Shown: piece by piece, positions 61,274-64,000 of the stretch
Position numbering within the stretch: position 1 is the first letter of the stretch
How the letters are laid out: each line of letters starts with the position of its first letter
Source: Rhodospirillaceae bacterium
GTDB lineage: Bacteria > Pseudomonadota > Alphaproteobacteria > UBA6615
Direction of reading: 5' to 3'
Length of the DNA: 64,000 nt
NCBI GenBank assembly: GCA_018667335.1
Contig: JABIVD010000044.1
Location: 62,001 to 126,000 of the forward strand
The notes under the pieces: model-generated
The model's input: the letters and a program-made list of their open reading frames with translations, nothing else
The model's database searches: none
What the model was told of the DNA's origin: nothing
Program-made: the position numbers and the translations under genes

Positions 61274-61864
61274 ATGACGGAACAACCCGCAGCGCTCTCG
61301 AGCGCGGAACTCGCGCAGACCACGATCGACTGGCGCAACCTCATCTGGGTCGGGCTGAGCCTGGCGGTGATGATCGTCGCCATCGTCATCAACGATCTCT
61401 GGTTTCTCAATTTCATTCACGTGTTCGCCGGGCTGCTGTGGACCGGGGTCGACCTGTTGCTCGGCTTCGTGATCGGGCCGATCCTGCGCCGTCTCGACTT
61501 CCCCGTACGCCGCGCGATCACCATGCGGCTGATGCCACGCCTGCTCTTCATCATGCCGACGCTCGCCATCGTCGCCCCGACAGCCGGTTGGTTCATGGCC
61601 GTCGATCAGGGCTATCTCGGGTTGGCGTTCCCGGAGATCTGGTGGCTGATCGCCGCCCTGGCGATCACCACGATCCTGTCGATCCAGGGCGTTCTGATCC
61701 TCCTGCCGACCAACGTTCTGGTCTATCTCGAGATGCGCAAACCCAGCCCGGACGGGCAACGGATCGGACGCCTGATGCGCCGCTACGTCCGGGTGGTGGC
61801 GTTCCAGGGCACGATGCAGATCGTCATCATCATGATCATGAGCCGCTTCGCGACCGGGCTTTAG
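61274..61864 (+). CDS. Integral membrane protein of unknown function
   Basis: A 196-aa protein with about five hydrophobic segments. LWFLNFIHVFAGLLWTGVDLLLGF in the second segment contains a His and Trp pattern seen in a family of small membrane proteins annotated as hypothetical. No leader. The start is the ATG at 61274 (MTEQPAAL), diverging from the amidase by 112 bp. It converges on the TfoX-like gene (20-bp gap with a CGGGCT-type short stem). Confidence 0.62.
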   Translation: MTEQPAALSSAELAQTTIDWRNLIWVGLSLAVMIVAIVINDLWFLNFIHVFAGLLWTGVDLLLGFVIGPILRRLDFPVRRAITMRLMPRLLFIMPTLAIVAPTAGWFMAVDQGYLGLAFPEIWWLIAALAITTILSIQGVLILLPTNVLVYLEMRKPSPDGQRIGRLMRRYVRVVAFQGTMQIVIIMIMSRFATGL

Positions 61865-61884
61865 CCCGGCTCCCAGAACGGGCT

Positions 61885-62244
61885 TTAGTCCGGCTTCTTT
61901 GATGGCGGTGCGGACATCGCGCATGCGGCACTCTCGACGATCAGACCGGCCAACGTCGCAGGCTGGTCCATGATTTCGCCCGGCAGCACGACATACGCCG
62001 TCTTGATCGGAGCCTTGGGAAAATAACGCAGCGCTTTGCCGCCCGCCGCCATCAGCTCCTCGCGGCGTGCCTCGGGAAGCTTCAGCGCCAACCCGACCGG
62101 TGTCAGGCTCATGAATATACCGCCGTTCACATAGGCGGCCGCGCCGCTGAAGAAATGCCGGCATGCGACCACGTCGCCCGCACCAAAGGCTGGCGCGACG
62201 CGGTCGAGCAATTGCTCAAGGTCATCAAGATAGGGCTTCGCCAC
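61885..62244 (-). CDS. TfoX N-terminal domain protein
   Basis: A 119-aa protein. RHFFSGAAAYVNGGIFMSLTPVGLALKLPEARREEL matches the TfoX_N fold. E. coli Sxy/TfoX switches on competence genes, but stand-alone N-domain proteins are common in alphaproteobacteria with no known role. It follows the Lrp/AsnC gene by 20 bp, so they probably share a transcript. Confidence 0.78.
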   Translation of the reverse strand: MAKPYLDDLEQLLDRVAPAFGAGDVVACRHFFSGAAAYVNGGIFMSLTPVGLALKLPEARREELMAAGGKALRYFPKAPIKTAYVVLPGEIMDQPATLAGLIVESAACAMSAPPSKKPD

Positions 62245-62264
62245 GTTGCGTTACCTCCGGTCCG

Positions 62265-62759
62265 CTAGCGCTCTGCCTTTTCCGCAATATGTCCGAGCGG
62301 CAATGCGGTGCGGTAGCTGACCTGCTTGAGGGCGAAGCTCGACTTGATGCTGGCCACGCCGGGGATCTTGGTCAGATGCTCCAGCAGGAAGTGCTGGAAC
62401 GAATCCAGGTCCGGCGCCACGACGCGCAGCAGGTAATCGCTGTCGCCGGTCATCAAATAGCACTCCATCACTTCCGGGCGTTCGACGATCCGGCGCTCGA
62501 ATTCCTCCAGCGCGTTGTCGACCTGGCGCTCCAGCGACACCTGCACGAAGACACTCACCGGCAGGCCGATGGCCGCAGGGTCAAGCAACGCCGTGTAGTG
62601 GCGGATATACCCCTCACGTTCAAGATTACGCACCCGGCGCAGGCAGGGCGACGGTGACAGGTTCACTTTGCGCGCGAGGTCGGCATTCGCCATCCGCGCA
62701 TCCTCCTGGAGCGTATCGAGGATATTGCGATCAATCGCGTCGAGATCATTTATTGGCAT
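62265..62759 (-). CDS. Lrp/AsnC family transcriptional regulator
   Basis: A 164-aa regulator. HTH with [47 protein letters not shown] (about 5-52), RAM/AsnC domain with [29 protein letters not shown]. It senses amino acids or keto acids. The start is the ATG at 62759 (MPINDL). It diverges from the E1-component gene by 130 bp, so that gene is a likely target. Confidence 0.9.
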   Translation of the reverse strand: MPINDLDAIDRNILDTLQEDARMANADLARKVNLSPSPCLRRVRNLEREGYIRHYTALLDPAAIGLPVSVFVQVSLERQVDNALEEFERRIVERPEVMECYLMTGDSDYLLRVVAPDLDSFQHFLLEHLTKIPGVASIKSSFALKQVSYRTALPLGHIAEKAER

Positions 62760-62889
62760 ATTCCGTCTCACAAAAACTCAAATCAGGGGTTTTATTGCTC
62801 AATTCGACAACATATACGCCACCTTCGCAACTCCCGTAAAAATCCGAAATGTTACGATGAGGCCCAATACAGCTGACCCGGAAAAGCCG

Positions 62890-64000
62890 ATGACCCGCCG
62901 CAAAGCCGACCCCAAGACGATCCTCTCGAACGTCGACATCCCGACCCTGGAAGCCCTGGAGCGCAAGATCCTGTGGCTGTCGTCCTGGATGATCCACAAC
63001 GCCAATCACCTGCGCGAAAGTAGTGACGGGCTGAAGGTCGGCGGCCATCAGGCATCATGCGCGTCCGCCGCCACGCTGCTCACGGCGTTGTACCTGCACA
63101 GCCTGCGCGCCGAAGACCGGGTCGCGGTGAAGCCTCACGCCTCGCCTGTTTTTCATGCGATTCAGTATCTCCTGGGCCGCCAGGACCTCGACAAGCTCCA
63201 GGACTTCCGGGCACTCGGCGGCGCCCAGTCCTACCCGTCGCGGACCAAGGACACCGATGATGTGGATTTCTCCACGGGCTCGGTCGGGCTCGGGGTCGGG
63301 GCTACGCTGTTCGGCGCGATGGCGCGCGACTATGTGCACCATCATGGGATGGCGGAGGGGCGGCCGAATGGGCGGCTCGTGGCGCTGATGGGCGACGCCG
63401 AACTCGACGAAGGCAACGTCTTCGAAGCATTGCTCGAAGGCTGGAAGCATGATGTGCGGAACCTCTGGTGGGTGATCGACTACAACCGCCAGAGCCTCGA
63501 TGGGGTGGTGCATGACTACCTGTTCCAGCGCATCAAGGACTTCTTCGGCACGGTCGGCTGGAACGTGGTCGAGCTGAAATACGGAAAACTGCAGGAGGCT
63601 GCGTTTGCCCTGCCCGGCGGCGACGCCCTGCGCAAATGGATCGACGAATGCCCAAACCAGCTCTACGCCGCGCTGACCTTCCAGGGCGCCGACGCATGGC
63701 GGACCCACCTCAAATCCGACATCGGGCGGGTGAAGGGCATGAAGGCGCTGCTCGACGATCACGACGACGATGCCCTCCAGCGCCTGATGACAAACCTTGG
63801 CGGCCACGACATGGCGGCGACCCTCGAGGCGTTTGCCGATGTCGGCGACGACGACACGCCGCAATGCTTCGTCGCCTACACGATCAAGGGGTTCAACACG
63901 CCGCTGGCGGGCCACAAGGACAACCATTCGGGCCTGATGAACCTGGAGCAGATGGAGGCCTTCAAGGCGAGCCACGGCATCCGCGACGGGCATGAGTGGG
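62890..64000 (+). CDS. Homodimeric-type 2-oxoacid dehydrogenase E1 / transketolase-like (partial)
   Basis: The first 370 residues of a gene cut by the right edge, with no stop in frame. The TPP motif is MGDAELDEGNVFEA (167-180) through NLWWVIDYNRQSLDG (191-205), with Asn199 ending the GDG-N motif. The pre-motif GGHQASCASA and KPHASPVFHA (81-90) region is AceE-like. It would act on pyruvate or a related 2-oxo acid. The divergent Lrp/AsnC gene recalls mdeB-mdeR of Pseudomonas putida, where MdeB is an alpha-ketobutyrate dehydrogenase E1. Confidence 0.82.
   Translation, partial: MTRRKADPKTILSNVDIPTLEALERKILWLSSWMIHNANHLRESSDGLKVGGHQASCASAATLLTALYLHSLRAEDRVAVKPHASPVFHAIQYLLGRQDLDKLQDFRALGGAQSYPSRTKDTDDVDFSTGSVGLGVGATLFGAMARDYVHHHGMAEGRPNGRLVALMGDAELDEGNVFEALLEGWKHDVRNLWWVIDYNRQSLDGVVHDYLFQRIKDFFGTVGWNVVELKYGKLQEAAFALPGGDALRKWIDECPNQLYAALTFQGADAWRTHLKSDIGRVKGMKALLDDHDDDALQRLMTNLGGHDMAATLEAFADVGDDDTPQCFVAYTIKGFNTPLAGHKDNHSGLMNLEQMEAFKASHGIRDGHEW

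Noticed and set aside
61863-61884. AGCCCG/CGGGCT as a terminator between the membrane protein and TfoX-like genes
   Set aside because: The stem is only 6 bp and is followed by just three T residues. It is too weak to call.

Overview
The window is chromosomal DNA of a GC-rich alphaproteobacterium, most likely of the Rhodospirillales type. The evidence is the conserved block ffh–(two VOC genes)–rpsP–rimM–trmD–rplS–leuC–leuD–leuB–asd, a divergent dapF–mtaB–ftsY–(EamA)–yciB block, a PHA storage locus (phaR, a PhaC-like protein, phaA, phaB), DUF2336 and BTLCP family proteins, CtrA-type TTAA-N7-TTAA boxes, and a dispersed palindrome of a kind I recall from alphaproteobacterial intergenic regions. 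The genus cannot be named from the sequence. I found no rRNA, tRNA, insertion sequence, prophage, integrase or CRISPR array.

Layout. 1–12.9 kb: the end of an OsmC-type gene, then mostly minus-strand catabolic and accessory genes: a beta-lactamase-fold hydrolase with an MFS transporter, a deiodinase-like thioredoxin-fold protein, two alpha/beta hydrolases, an orphan CoxL-type molybdenum hydroxylase, a LigI-like amidohydrolase, a DUF1194 protein, another alpha/beta hydrolase, a cupin, and a leaderless solute-binding-like protein beside its probable GntR/FCD regulator. 13–23 kb: further small-molecule catabolism, namely a PPOX flavoprotein, a kynurenine formamidase-like hydrolase, a CaiB/BaiF CoA-transferase with a crotonase, a polysaccharide deacetylase with an AMI1-like amidase, a SemiSWEET, a family VIII esterase, a ketopantoate reductase-like enzyme and an oxalate-CoA-ligase-like acyl-CoA synthetase. 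23–30 kb: a PAS-GGDEF-EAL signalling protein with a degenerate GGDEF site, then the PHA locus. 30–36 kb: TerC, Nudix, a DMT transporter, a ferredoxin-like protein, asd and small envelope or hypothetical genes.

36–50.5 kb is the conserved core: leucine biosynthesis, ribosomal and tRNA-modification genes and the SRP pathway. ffh and ftsY lie on either side of an XRE regulator and a 617-bp gene-free, AT-rich divergent region. 50.5–64 kb holds a DUF2336 protein, a large RTX calcium-binding protein with Gly-Ser linkers, an APH-type kinase following pgk, an MFS transporter, a LapG-type (BTLCP) cysteine peptidase under a perfect CtrA-like box, a second AMI1-like amidase, and a Lrp/AsnC regulator divergent from a homodimeric-type 2-oxoacid dehydrogenase E1 that runs off the window.

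No clearly new multi-gene system stands out. The observations most worth checking are the 209-bp out-of-frame overlap between a PhaE-like small gene and the PhaC-like gene, the RTX protein together with the LapG-type protease and CtrA boxes, the AT-rich nested palindrome after the RTX gene, the Ala/Glu/Pro-repeat tail on ribosomal protein S16, and several palindromic operator candidates. Start sites were chosen from Shine-Dalgarno spacing and family-typical N-termini where possible. Family calls rest on motif recognition by eye, without database searches.
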